Shown here: positions 34,341 to 45,200 of the stretch, piece by piece
How the letters are laid out: each line of letters begins with the position of its first letter
Position numbering within the stretch: position 1 is the stretch's first letter
Assembly: GCA_028023455.1 (NCBI GenBank)
Contig: JAQFVV010013090.1
Span: 206,173 to 270,172, forward strand
DNA from: Epiperipatus broadwayi
Taxonomy: Eukaryota; Onychophora; Udeonychophora; Euonychophora; Peripatidae
DNA: 64,000 bases
Direction of reading: 5' to 3'
Notes under the pieces: generated by a model
The model's database searches: none
The model's input: the letters and a program-made list of their open reading frames with translations, nothing else
What the model was told of the DNA's origin: nothing
Made by a program: the position numbers and the translations under genes

Positions 34341-35829
34341 TCACCGATTAGTAAGATGTAAGATACATGTTAATGCAAAACTAGAGAGACAAAAATTATT
34401 AAGAAAAATAATATTTACAGTTGATATTCCTAATCTTCAGAAACATTCTAATGAATTTAAATTAGAACTTACAAATCGGTTTCAAGTATTAATAGATTTT
34501 GAACATGATTCAGATTTGAATGACATTAATAGGAAAATAAGTGATACACTTTTAAAAACTGCAACAAAGATAGCTGGTAGAAAAAAGCAGCAATTGACCA
34601 GTAAAATTTCTACTGAGATTAGACAGTTTATGAAGAAAAGAAGGAATATGAAGATATACAAAAATGATGCATTAAAAAGAATTGAATATCTCAAATTTTG
34701 TAAAATGGTGCAGAAAAGAGTTGAAAATGATATAAGAAAGTATAACTGTGAACTAGCAAGGAAAGCTATAGAAGAAAATAAAAGTCTCAAGAATGTAAAA
34801 CAACATTTTGGTATTGGTAGGAAATTTATATCTGCAATAAGAAAAAAAGATGGAATTATTACTAAAAAAAGAGATGACATCATGAAATTGGTAAAAGATT
34901 TTTATCAAGAATTATATAGTAATAAAGAACAAGTACCTCCTATATCTATTACATCTTCTGAATTGCCCAGAATTTTAAATGAAGAAGTGACACACACAAT
35001 TAAATGTATGAAGAAAGGAAAGGTTCCAGGTAATGATGGAATTATAATTGATATATTAAAAGAAGCAGGTGAAGAAATAGAAATTTTTTTAGCAATGTTA
35101 TATACCAAATGCCTAAATGATAAAGCTGTATCGGAAGATTGGAAGAATGCAGTAATAATATTAATATTTAAAAAAGGTGATAAAGAAGATATTAGAAATT
35201 ACAGACCTATCAGCCTTTTATCAGTTTTATATAAAATTTTTACCAAGATAATTACAACTCGTCTACAGAGAACTTTGGATTTCCACCAACCAAGAGAACA
35301 AGCTGGATTTAAAAGTGGTTTTAGTACAATAGATCATATCCAGGTATTGAGAGAAGTCATAGAAAGGACAAACGAATATGAGATGCCATTATGTTTTGAA
35401 TTTGTAGATTATGAAAAGGCATTTGATTCTATAAACATTTCTTCAGTGATTAAAGCATTGGATCATCAAGGTATAGATCCAGGATATTGTCATATTTTAA
35501 AGAATATTTATAAAAATGCAACAGCAACAATTAGATTACATAATGATACTGGGAAAGTCAACATTGAGAAAGGTGTAAGATAAGGTGATACCATATCTCC
35601 AAAAAATTTTACAGCAGTGCTGCAAGAAGTATTTTGTGAATTAAAATGGGAAACTAAGGGAGTGAAAGTAAATGGATATTATTTAAATCATTTAGATTTC
35701 ACAGATGATGTAGTTGTTTTTGCAAATAATGCTTCAGAGCTGCAGGAAATGTTGCAGGAGTTATCAGATGAAAGTAGGAAAGTAGGACTAAAGATAAATG
35801 TTAAAAAGACTAAAATAATGTTTAATTGA
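34341..35829 (+). pseudogene. RTE copy 1 reverse transcriptase domain
   Basis: The longest open piece (34516-35583) covers a basic linker (RKKQQLTSKISTE) and RT blocks KAPGNDG-like KVPGNDGIIID, WKNAVIILIFKKGDK, NYRPISLLSVLYKIFTKI, EQAGFKSGFSTIDHI and FVDYEKAFDSI. It ends at a TAA where copy 2 has CAA (RQGD block reads R-stop-GD). The next frame carries HLDFTDDVVVFAN, so both catalytic aspartates of the FADD box survive although Ala is Thr, then VGLKINVKKTKIMFN before another stop. It copies element RNA into DNA at a nicked target in intact relatives. Confidence 0.9.
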
Positions 35830-35841
35830 TTTGCTCAAAAT

Positions 35842-36431
35842 ATGAAAATAAAGATTGATTATGATGAATTAGAAGAAGCTAACAGTTACAAATACATTGG
35901 TCAGATTATTAATACATATGGAAACATAATGGAGGAAATTAATCATAGAATTAAACTTGGTTGGAGTACTTTGGGTAGAAATAACTTGATACTAAAAGGA
36001 AATATGCCTGTGTTTTACCAGTTCTTACTTATGAATCTGAGACTTGGACACTTAAAAGAATAGCAATACAGAGACTTCAGACTACTCAAAGAAGTATGGA
36101 GAGATGTATGTTGGGAGTAACAAGAAGAGATTGAAAATGCAATGTATGGGTAAGACAACAAACAGGTGTTACTGACCTCATTGAAAAGATTAAAAGATTG
36201 AAGTGGTGTTGGGTTGGGCATATTGCTAGAAGAGATGATAATAGATGGACAATTGAAATTTTAAACTGGATTCCAAGAGATTGTAAAAAACTCAGAAAGA
36301 GACCACATGTGAAATGGATGGATGAAATAAGAAAGTGTGCAGGGGTGATGTGGAGAAGGGAAGCTAAAGATCGGATAAGATGGATTGAACTTAGAGAGAC
36401 CTTCATCCTGCAGTGGATTGATAATGGTTGA
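35842..36431 (+). pseudogene. RTE copy 1 C-terminal region
   Basis: It contains EEANSYKYIGQIINTYGNI and LGWSTLGRNNLILKGN, the YLG block and following helix of RTE/BovB proteins. After frame breaks come WVGHIARRDDNRWTIEI and RPHVKWMDEIRKCAG, the usual C-terminal end, and ILQWIDNG plus stop. Relative to copy 2 the segment MCLKRMVFNKCVLP is deleted, and the TGA in the RRD-stop context is shared with the other copies. Confidence 0.8.
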
Positions 36432-36480
36432 TGATGATGATATTGTTTTACTGAAGGTTTGTGATGATGGTGTTATATTT

Positions 36481-36860
36481 GTATTTTTATATTGGGCTAT
36501 TTCCACCATCTAACATTTGTGTTGAATGTCCCTAGAAAATTTTATTTTATTTAAATATTCCAAATACCTTCAACTGTTAGTAATATCATGGCAAACAGGT
36601 TAGTATATGCACCAACTGTTAGTAATATCATAGTAAACAGGTTATTATATGCCCTAACTATTAATAATATAAACAGGTTAGTAGTACATATACTAAGCTG
36701 TTTTCTGTGATATTACTAACAGTTGGTACATATACTAACCTGTTTGCCATGATATTACTCTAACAGTTGAAGATATTTGGAATATTTAAATAAAATTAAA
36801 TTTTCTAAAGACATTCAACACACATATTAGATGATGGAAATAGTCCAATATAAAAATACA
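36481..36860. mobile_element. Foldback element with internal repeats
   Basis: The ends GTATTTTTATATTGGGCTAT and ATAGTCCAATATAAAAATAC are inverted repeats. Pairing continues inward through CACCATCTAA, GTTGAATGTC and AAATATTCCAAATA for about 110 bp. The interior has several direct and inverted copies of CAACTGTTAGTAATATCAT and AAACAGGTTAGTATATG. It lies directly after the 3' tail of RTE copy 1. A lone CAACTGTTAGTAATA also occurs at about 44651. Confidence 0.75.
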
Positions 36861-36863
36861 ATG

Positions 36864-36886
36864 CATATATATATATATATATATAT
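36864..36886. repeat. (AT)n microsatellite
   Basis: About eleven AT units between the foldback element and a Penelope 3' end. Confidence 0.9.
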
Positions 36887-36889
36887 GTT

Positions 36890-37385
36890 GAAATGAAGAT
36901 TTTCACGGGTTCCATATATAAAAGACATATTTTGCGGGTTCATCCGTGTTAAAAATTTTTAAATATTAATATTCTGACTTGGTAACACAAGTCATCCACT
37001 GGGTGATAAAAGATAAAAAGACAGTTGTAGAGGCGCTACAATCACTGATATGAAAAAAACGTTAAAGTTCCACCAATAGCAAAAATGTTAATTTTAAGAA
37101 TTTTTTTTTTTAATCTTTCCAAATAGGAGGAAGTTTGCATATATCATCTCGCTTATTGATACAATCTGACCTTTTAAGTATCTCAGTGGCTTCTCTAATT
37201 TTGCACTGGTAGAGATTATCACATCTGGATATGATCCTGGTACTAGAAAAATCAATTTTATGACCTGAATCTATAGTATGGAGTGAGAGTGCTGATGATG
37301 ATGAGTTTTGTTTAACTGCATTAGCATGCTCATCTCTCCTAACACTGATGTGGTGATTACTCATACCTATGTAATGTGCCAGTCA
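36890..37385 (-). pseudogene. Penelope-like element 1, 3' fragment with GIY-YIG endonuclease
   Basis: On the minus strand YIGMSNHHISVRRDEHANAV opens the frame. It retains the YIG motif and the Arg of the following helix, which are typical of GIY-YIG nucleases fused to Penelope reverse transcriptases, and continues to DDICKLPPIWKD. The upstream GIY half is truncated at about 37386. About 200 bp of 3' non-coding sequence (containing CATCCACTGGGTGATAAAAG) is shared with 43690-43905. The nuclease would cut target DNA in an intact element; this fragment lacks RT. Confidence 0.8.
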
Positions 37386-37610
37386 AAATTATGTATTCAT
37401 TCAACAAGAACAATAATCCAAGTAAAAGTACCTTGAATCCAACCATACACAAGATACAGATGTCAGGGGAATAATGAATCCTAACCTATATGCCTGAACT
37501 ATTGCCTCTCTGACTAATGGATAATGTTTGTGATGACACAAGCAGTCCTTAGTTTTATTCCGTCCCAGCTGGAGGTCATGGTTCACAAAGAGACTCAAAA
37601 AAATAATAAA
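37386..37610 (-). other. Unidentified open segment upstream of the Penelope fragment
   Basis: The minus frame at 37598-37401 includes VNHDLQLGRNKTKDCLCH and YPLVREAIVQAYRLGFIIPL, which look protein-like but cannot be assigned. It joins the Penelope fragment at a sharp boundary and so is probably from a different element. Confidence 0.3.
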
Positions 37611-37915
37611 GGGTTTATATAAGAAATTAATGACTTAGTGAATTGTGATGATTGCAGAATGGTACAGATGTGGTTTGATACCTATTACTAATGGTTTGAA
37701 CCATAATAATGATAATTCTTTATGGCAACATTACAAAGAATTGAATTTAACTCAAATATTTGGAATGATGACAAACTAGGCTAATTTAAAATAATAATAT
37801 TACAGGGATTTATTAAGTAATTGAGTTACAAAATAAGTTGAGTTTTGTTTATACAACTAGGTTATTATACTTCTTGAATTGATTTAGATGTGGCTAAATG
37901 CAAGGCATTTGATAA

Positions 37916-38033
37916 TAAAGTAAAAATGTGTTAATTGGTCTGCCAAGAACCAATCAGCAATAAAATATTGTTAGTAAAGTAAAAATGTGTTAATTGGTCT
38001 GCCAAGAACCAATCAGCAATAAAATATTGTTAG
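37916..38033. repeat. Perfect tandem duplication of a 59-bp unit
   Basis: TAAAGTAAAAATGTG...AAATATTGTTAG occurs twice back to back without mismatch (37916-37974 and 37975-38033). The unit includes ATTGGTCTGCCAAGAACCAAT, a small inverted repeat. The identity indicates a very recent duplication or an assembly duplication. Confidence 0.95.
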
Positions 38034-38660
38034 CCCTCTTTAAGAAATTATAAATAAATCTATTATATACAAGACATGAGTGATGTGTATTTAAAACACT
38101 ATTACATTTAACTCAGTTGTCTATAATGAATGTGGAAAGCAAAATCAGTCTTAAATAAATAAATGACAATTATATAGTCAGATTTAACTAATTAATGGGA
38201 TTGGTTTATGAAGAACATGCCATCACAGCAGTGAGCATTTCAGGTTTGTAAATAAATAAATATATATATATATATATAATGATAAAGGCAGTATGATATT
38301 ATAGATTACAAAAAAAGAACAAATGAATGAGGTCTGTTATGAACCTCTGGGTGGCTTTGCTAAAAGAAATTCCTGATATGTACAGGTAGATAAGAGAAAT
38401 TTTGGCCCTCCAGCCAAAGCACGACTCTGAATAATGATAGATTTGATGTGCTGGAATTCCCATACACATTTTAATAGCAATGCCTAAAAAGGGTCCCTTA
38501 GAAAATACATCTACTTTGAGGGAAAGTAAAATATTGTTCTGGTCATATTTAAAATTCCAAAGGTCCTAAGGGGTAATTAGCAAAGCAAGAACAATAATAA
38601 TAAATGAATGCTTGTAACTAAAAAATACATAATGCCTTAGACATATATATATATATATAT
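38034..38660. other. Non-coding DNA with AT microsatellites
   Basis: AT repeats at about 38262-38278 and 38643-38660. The rest has no recognisable exon or repeat family. Confidence 0.4.
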
Positions 38661-40554
38661 TGTACCGAACAAAAGATCTTGGTTTCGTATATCCTGATCA
38701 CGAGGCACCACTAGTCGGAAATCAGAACTAGACATTTATTTTAAGGGTGGGCAGGATATACAAACATCAATGTGCTGGACTAAACTCAGGGAGAACAAAA
38801 ACTCATGAATGTTGTTCAGACAATTGAGAAAACACTGAGACAAATGTCAGCCAAAATAATTACAAGATTTTAAATTTATTAAACATAATAACAAAATAAA
38901 CATTAAAACGATCTATATTTTCTCAGCAGATCTTAACATTGAGCGTATGCGAGCATTAATATGTTAAATACCCAGGCAGACAAGTTTATTTCTCATCTAT
39001 AACATAATAAGGGCTTATATCTTCCTGCTAGCAGTTCACCCAACCAATTCCCTTTTCCCTATAGAGATTTAGTAAGATGGATGTGTGTGGAGAACAACGG
39101 AACAGTGCAGACAAGCTTTTCTTAATCTGGCACAGAAACGTCGGAACCAAGAATGTCCTAATTCTGCAAAACACTCATGGACAAGTACGTTTAAACAAGC
39201 CAAGGTTAGTCTCACACAAGAAAAGTAACATTATGAACTATGTAATCTGAATTATAAAAACTAAATCTCTACCAAGGAAGCAAAATGTATTCTCTAAACC
39301 ACCAGCCATCTGCAGAAAATGCAAACTAAGTTTGATTAAGTTTAGCTATAAAGCAAACAAGAAAAAAAAAATAAAAGAAAACTACCAAGGTCGGTCTGAG
39401 TATTTATCAAAGGGTTAATCATAGAACTGAGAAAATATTAAGCATATAAAATATCACTTGCCAAACTCTCAAATAAGTAATATTTTAAAATGAAAAATCT
39501 TGCTACAAAGATTCTAATGTAAAAACAAAAAAAAAAAAACCAATACATTAATATTTAAATTGATAGACTACACATCATAAATATAATTTCTTTTAAGATT
39601 AAGCTGAGATTTGCTAGAGACTTAGAGATTTAGCCCTGATTTTGATATGGAAAGGTAAGTTACCTTGAGGTAATATTAATTTCTGCTGTTCACACAAAGT
39701 TCAGTATATAGTTATATGTAATGGCTGTCATTTACCACAGGTTCAGAAGAATGGAGGCACTATAAGGATCCGTTCTGGACTTGACACTTAGGTCATGATT
39801 GAAGTCACAATTTGGAGCTCCAGAGGTTCATCTCTGGAATGGCTCAGCCCATCATGTTGTGGAGATTATTCGTGGTGTATATTATAGGCATGGCATCTGA
39901 ATGACTGCTACTATCTCGGTAAATTGTAGAATTATTGTTGGTCAACAGAAATTCAACTTTGTGATTCTTGTGGAACAAATATCAAATAACAATTAGAATC
40001 ACTTTAATGATGCAGCAGTTCAAAAACAGCTAAAATCTTGATTAATCCTCAATAACAAGAAGCTGAATAAGTTGAGCAATCAGAATAAAAAAACAACAAC
40101 TGGATGATGAGAATAGTGTCTCTCAATAAAACTGACCACTGAATAAAAAAAATACCCAGAGCTCTTTATGTCCATTGTTATCTCCTGCACAATCTTTTTT
40201 TTGCAACTTTCAACCAAGGTAAATCTCTATCTCCCGCTCAATCTTAATTAGAAAAACAATATCTTACAGGGCTTTATCTTACAAAATTATTATTATTATT
40301 TTTTATATAACAAAAAAAAAAAACATATCAAACTAAATCTCAGCTTTAAAAATAAATCAACATTAAATTTTTTTAATTTTTTAAATAAAATAAACTTTGC
40401 TTGCTTTTAATTCACTAAAATCAACTGAGAATTAAAAATATAAGATTTCAATATAAATAGGTATGTGTGTTATTGCACATATAAAACTTGGTTTTTCTTT
40501 TTTTTTGTAAACTTACACGATAGAACTCTTGAATCGGATAAAGTATCCGGTTCA
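38661..40554. mobile_element. Possible solo LTR or terminal-repeat element
   Basis: The segment starts TGTACCG and ends CGGTTCA, giving imperfect TG...CA inverted tips, and sits between AT dinucleotide tracts on both sides, as the LTR element at 22.06 kb does. It is of more mixed composition than its flanks and has no long frame. There is no second copy in the window, so the ends are only a suggestion. Confidence 0.3.
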
Positions 40555-42400
40555 ATATATATATATAGTGGATCACTAATGATCATAATAAGTTAACTCC
40601 TGAATAAAATTCTCAGCTCCCTGACATAATAGAATGTCCCCAGAAACCTTGGGCCATTAATGAATGGATCATAAATAATATAAAAAGAACAGGCAAGAAT
40701 TAAAACTAAAATATAAATTGTTTTCCACACTTTCTAAGTATTTCAGATATTTGTCATTTATCAAATAATTCATCAGGCATTGAATATCAAACTCACTTCT
40801 AGTGTAGTTTGACAAATAGCATAATAGATGATACATTGCAATTTTAATATCTTACTGACAAAAATCTATATGTATGAAACATATACTGATAAAATGCTAT
40901 GATAAAGGTGCTTTCAATGATTTTCTTTTAAGATATTTGTTTTACAGAAATCATGATAGATTTTACTTAACTGATTTAATAAAATAAATTATTCTCTCCA
41001 AAATAATTGTGAGGGAAATTTAAAGTTGGAGATAATCATATCCTAACTTTTAAAATAATTTCAATTATTTAAAATAAATTTATACTATTAGAGGTACAAA
41101 ACTAAACGAGCTTTCTCAATTAATTTAACGGAAATAAGTCTCCTGTAATGATTTTTAACTGGAGAAAATAAGAGGGAGAGGGTTTAAAGTTAGTTACTCA
41201 TTGAGTTCAGTAAGTCAGTATTATAAATAAACCAATAAAAAATTAATTTAAAATTTTCCGCATCAAAATAATGTGAGATTTTTATAAGAATTGATATGTT
41301 TAAATTTAAAGAAAAAATTTAAAGTCGCATTTTAAAATTAAGTTGTATAAACTTTACAGATATATATAATATAAATTAACATTGATTTAGAAAACAAAAT
41401 AAAGTAGAATCATAGGCTTGCGGAAAATTGGAGGTTACCTCAGAATCAATCAGTAGAAACAGGCAATTATAAAATCAGTTCATTTACCAGGCTTCCTTGA
41501 CATATTACAGTCAACAGGCTAGATGTTGAGAGCACTGGAATGGCATTGTGATGAGCTGGTGGAAGCAGAACTCTGAAAAGCAAACGGCCGAACTTTTCAC
41601 CCCGTCATTTCTTGAGACATGATGTACTATAAATATAAACTACTCTCTTCAATGAACTGTTTTTCAATCCTTCTTATCAAAATTTTCTACTATTTATTTG
41701 ATCTGGCCTTATATGTAGGATTCACTCTACATGACAACTACCAATTGCAATTGCTCTAAGTGGTTTCCTAAGGTTGGTGTCTGCTTGGGTGGGAAATCTA
41801 CAATCCTGCCTTCAACATGCCCCAACGGTTTATTCTGCTAATTAAAAGAAAACAGCAACAAGCATGATTAAGTTTATCAGTCATCGTATTAATAAAGCCT
41901 ATTTAATTAAGATTTAGATAAAAAATGTAAATTTTATTCACAAAAATTTTAGGAATTTAGTACATTCTATAAATAATACGATGACTTTCAAAACTAATAT
42001 TTGATATAAAACTTAAGTAGAAATTTACAAAATATTCCTTACAAATATTAGAGAGTTTACATAATTGATCCTTTAATGTACATTCATCAAAAGATAAATA
42101 TAAAATGTTACCAACTGATTAATTGGAAAAATGAACTTTAACAAAAGAATTTAAAATATTTGTAACATTTTATAGAAAGCTAGGATTCAATTATTTACTC
42201 AATGCTAATTTAATAAAATACCACAATATTCATTTTTACAAATATAAAATAAATAAACTATTATAAAAGGTTATTTTAATCATAAAATACAAATTAATTA
42301 GATAAAGATTATAATATTAATTATAAATATTGATTATAATGAAAGATTATAATACTGATTACAAATATATTACCACCTATTATGAGATGGGTGTCAGTTA
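40555..42400. other. Non-coding DNA, nothing recognised
   Basis: AT-rich with a few mixed-composition patches (about 41470-41600 and 41700-41820) that show no supported frame, RNA gene or repeat match. Confidence 0.4.
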
Positions 42401-42477
42401 ATATACAAGATTGAGTTCAAACCCATACTAGTGCTGATGACATTGATACTAGGTGAAGCAGAAATATGTACTATATT

Positions 42478-42961
42478 TTCAGCTTCATAGGAAGAAGCTT
42501 TACAATTTTTACATGAGATTTCAAAAACACCATGAGATTCAAGAGGGATTGAATCCTTAGGTTTGGTTATTATATTACTGATCTTTTGATGAGTAGAAAA
42601 TGCTGTATCTATATTATAGCATTTTAATATACATCCAATACTGTCTGTAGTTCCTTTTTCATATGGAACACAAATCCTAATAGCTGATTTATCATCTTTT
42701 TGTTTCCTATTTTGTCCATTTTGGGCTTGAAATAAGGCTTTTTTTATATAATTAGAACTATTAATATGATTTATTTCTTCTTTCATATGTGAATTATTTG
42801 AAAGGTTAATTGCTCTATTTAAAAGAGTTTTGCCTACATAAACTATCTGAGTTTGGTGATGATGAGAATGGAAATGTAAATATTTATCCGTGTGTGTATT
42901 CTTTCTGTCAATTGAAAAAGATAAACTATTTGGTGTTCTGGTGACTAGAACATTAAGAAGA
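42478..42961 (-). pseudogene. Penelope-like element 1, inverted partial copy
   Basis: Read on the minus strand from 42961, it encodes the RT C-terminal part LVTRTPNSLSFSIDRK-like sequence. The frame at 42786-42394 then gives KALFQAQNGQNRKQKDDK, IRICVPYEKGTTDSIGC and FEISCKNCKASS, where homology to the partner copy stops, so the GIY-YIG domain is missing. It faces the plus-strand copy at 42962 head to head with almost no spacer. Confidence 0.8.
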
Positions 42962-43905
42962 GGATGGAGACAGAGTCTGGTGGAAAACTTCCTTTTCTTG
43001 ATGTTCTAGTCACCAGAACACCAAATAGTTTATCTTTTTCAATTTACAGAAAGAATACACACACGGATAAATATTTACATTCTCATCATCACCCAACTCA
43101 AATAGTTTCTGTAGCCAAAACTCTTTTAAATAGAGAAATTAACCTTTCAGATAATTCACATCTGAAAGAAGAAATAAATCATATTAATAGTTATAATTAT
43201 AAATTTATATAAAAAAGCCTTATTTCAAGCCCAAAATGGACCAAATAGGAAACAAACAGATGATAAATCAGCTATTAGGATTTGTGTTCCATATGTAAAA
43301 AGAACTACAGACAGTATTGGACGTATATTAAAAGGCTATAATATAGATACCGCATTTTCTACTCATCAAAAGATCAGTAATATAATAACCAAGCCTAAGG
43401 ATTCAATCCCTCTTGAATCTCATGGTGTTTATCAAATCTCATGTAAAAATTGTAAAGCTTCTTACATAGGTATGAGTAATCGTCACATCAGTGTTAGGAG
43501 AGATGAGCATGCTAATGCAGTTAAACAAAACTCATCATCATCAGCACTCTCACTCCATACTATAGATTCAGGTCATAAAATTGATTTTTCTAGTACCAGG
43601 ATCATATCCAGATGTGATAATCTCTACCAGTGCAAAATTAGAGAAGCCATTGAGATATTTAAAAAGCCAGATTGTATCAATAATTGAGATGATATATGCA
43701 AACTTCCTCCTATTAAACATTTTTGCTATTGATGAAACTTTAACATTTTTTTTTTCAAATCAGTGATTGTAGCGCTTCTACAACTGTCTTTCTACCTTTT
43801 ATCACCCAGTGGATGACTTGTGTGACCAAATAAAAATGTCAGAATATTAATATTTAAAATTTTTTAACATGGATGAACCCACAAAATAAGTTTTTTATAT
43901 ATATT
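42962..43905 (+). pseudogene. Penelope-like element 1, 5'-truncated copy with GIY-YIG domain
   Basis: The frame starts at METESGGKLPFLDVLVTRTP; the KLPFLDVLV and YRKNTHTDKYLH blocks match the end of Penelope-type reverse transcriptases. After a frameshift near 43200 it continues IRICVPYVKRTTDS, ISCKNCKASYIGMSNRHISV and RRDEHANAV, the GIY-YIG core. A TGA at about 43688 (INN-stop-DDICKLPP) lies where the copy at 37.1 kb has a sense codon. The 3' region to about 43905 is shared with 36890-37110. The catalytic RT core upstream is absent. Confidence 0.85.
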
Positions 43906-44759
43906 GTAACTAATAAAAAAAATTAGCCATTGTAACTAATAAAAAATATTAGTTATTGTCATTGAATAAAATGATAGTGAAATCAATATAGTGAAATTAT
44001 AGATTCTTTCAACAAAAAATCATCCCTTTTCCTCTTTCCACATACATAAAACAATATTCAACTCATAGTCACACGCTGGCGCTATTTGTAACTAATTAAA
44101 AATATCAATAAATTAAATATTGAATATCATCAAACTGAAAAAAAAAGAAATCAAACTCTATTTCTCTTTTACTCAGGTTTACCTATGTGTATGAGTTTAA
44201 CCTGTTTGCCACTAAGCTGTGTAAACCTAGATAAAGTTATATCATATACTTATTCATACATGTACCTGGTTCAAACCCACTTGGTACAATCTTTATAACA
44301 TATACACTTGTATGCAGGGAAAATGTCATCCTTATACTTTAGTTGTGCAATACAAATTATAAGATTTTAATATCATAAATTCTCACTTAATATTTTCACA
44401 GCAGATGTGTTACCAGTTCAGTTTACGATTGATGGTATTATAGATTTATCAGATGTGTCAATGTAGTCATGTCCCTTACTAATGGCTCACAAACATAAAC
44501 ACAGTGATAATCATTATTTATATGGTCATTAAACCCATTTATTTAATCTATTAATAATAATATAACAATGATGATGATGATGATGATGATACCTCCATCC
44601 ACTTTTTCTTCAATAAGTTTAAACTTTATTTAAACTTTTCAGATATATTCAACTGTTAGTAATAAATTTTACATAGGTTAGTTGTTGGAATGACTAGTGA
44701 TACTGTTACCATGGGAATTACTCTTTAGATTCATGAATATTAAATGTAAGCAGATTATT
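43906..44759. other. Non-coding DNA with an (ATG)n microsatellite
   Basis: The microsatellite lies at about 44568-44590. GTACCTGGTTCAAACCC at about 44264 resembles a SINE box B and a segment near 29955. Nothing else is recognised. Confidence 0.4.
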
Positions 44760-45200
44760 CTATGAAAGGCAACAGTCAGTAAAAAATAGATATACATTTC
44801 TATGAGGATCCTCGTGATTTCTCCATTTTTTCTTAAGGACAAGGTTAATGAATGGTTCCAAACAGGAATTATAAATACTAGAGTGTCTAGAGAAGTTATT
44901 TGCTGATGTTATAAGATCAGTTTCTTTAATTTTTTCTCTCTTCCCAATATTATTTTTCCCAATTGAACTTGGTATATGCATGAACTGCTACTTTAGACAC
45001 ACCTGTTCTTTTCTCTCTGATCATTATTTTGTGTTCTCTTAACCTCTTTTTCAATACAGTGACTAATTTCACCAATATATGTTTTTTCACATTCATATGA
45101 TATTTCAAGGATGGAGTTTTTGTTTTCTAGCACTTTAAATTTAGGTTTGTAGATTTGAATCCTTCACAGCATAATTTGATTTGGGAAAGTTGTTTTGATA
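44760..45200 (-). pseudogene. Penelope-like element 2, GIY-YIG fragment
   Basis: The minus strand reads KPKFKVLENKNSILEISYEC, EKTYIGEISHCIE and, after a one-base frame change, KRLREHKIMIREKRTGVSKV and AVHAY. This is the Y-x-I-x-C...YIGE...R-x-x-E-H pattern of GIY-YIG domains in Penelope-like elements. It differs strongly from family 1 in this window, so it is a second lineage. The frame after it (44981-44760) is open but not recognisable. No RT part was found upstream. Confidence 0.65.

Larger units (their letters stand above)
33641..36440 (+). mobile_element. RTE-type non-LTR retrotransposon, copy 1 (nearly full coding length)
   Basis: A single LINE ORF in broken form: EEP endonuclease, linker, reverse transcriptase and the C-terminal region, ending in GGTTGATGATGATGAT, a GAT-rich 3' tail typical of RTE elements. 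RT protein identity with the copy at 57-59 kb is very high, so the family was active recently. At least four stops and one frameshift make this copy inactive. No target-site duplication was recognised. Confidence 0.9.

Noticed and set aside
34482-35108. Minus-strand frames at 34482-34883 and 34905-35108 (and the equivalents at 57081-57476 and 57691-57894)
   Set aside because: Antisense shadows of the RTE reverse transcriptase; conservation between copies comes from the sense ORF.
37386-37610. DIRS-type or tyrosine-recombinase fragment
   Set aside because: The YPLVREAIVQAYRLGFIIPL segment gives only a vague impression of such proteins and cannot be supported without a profile search.
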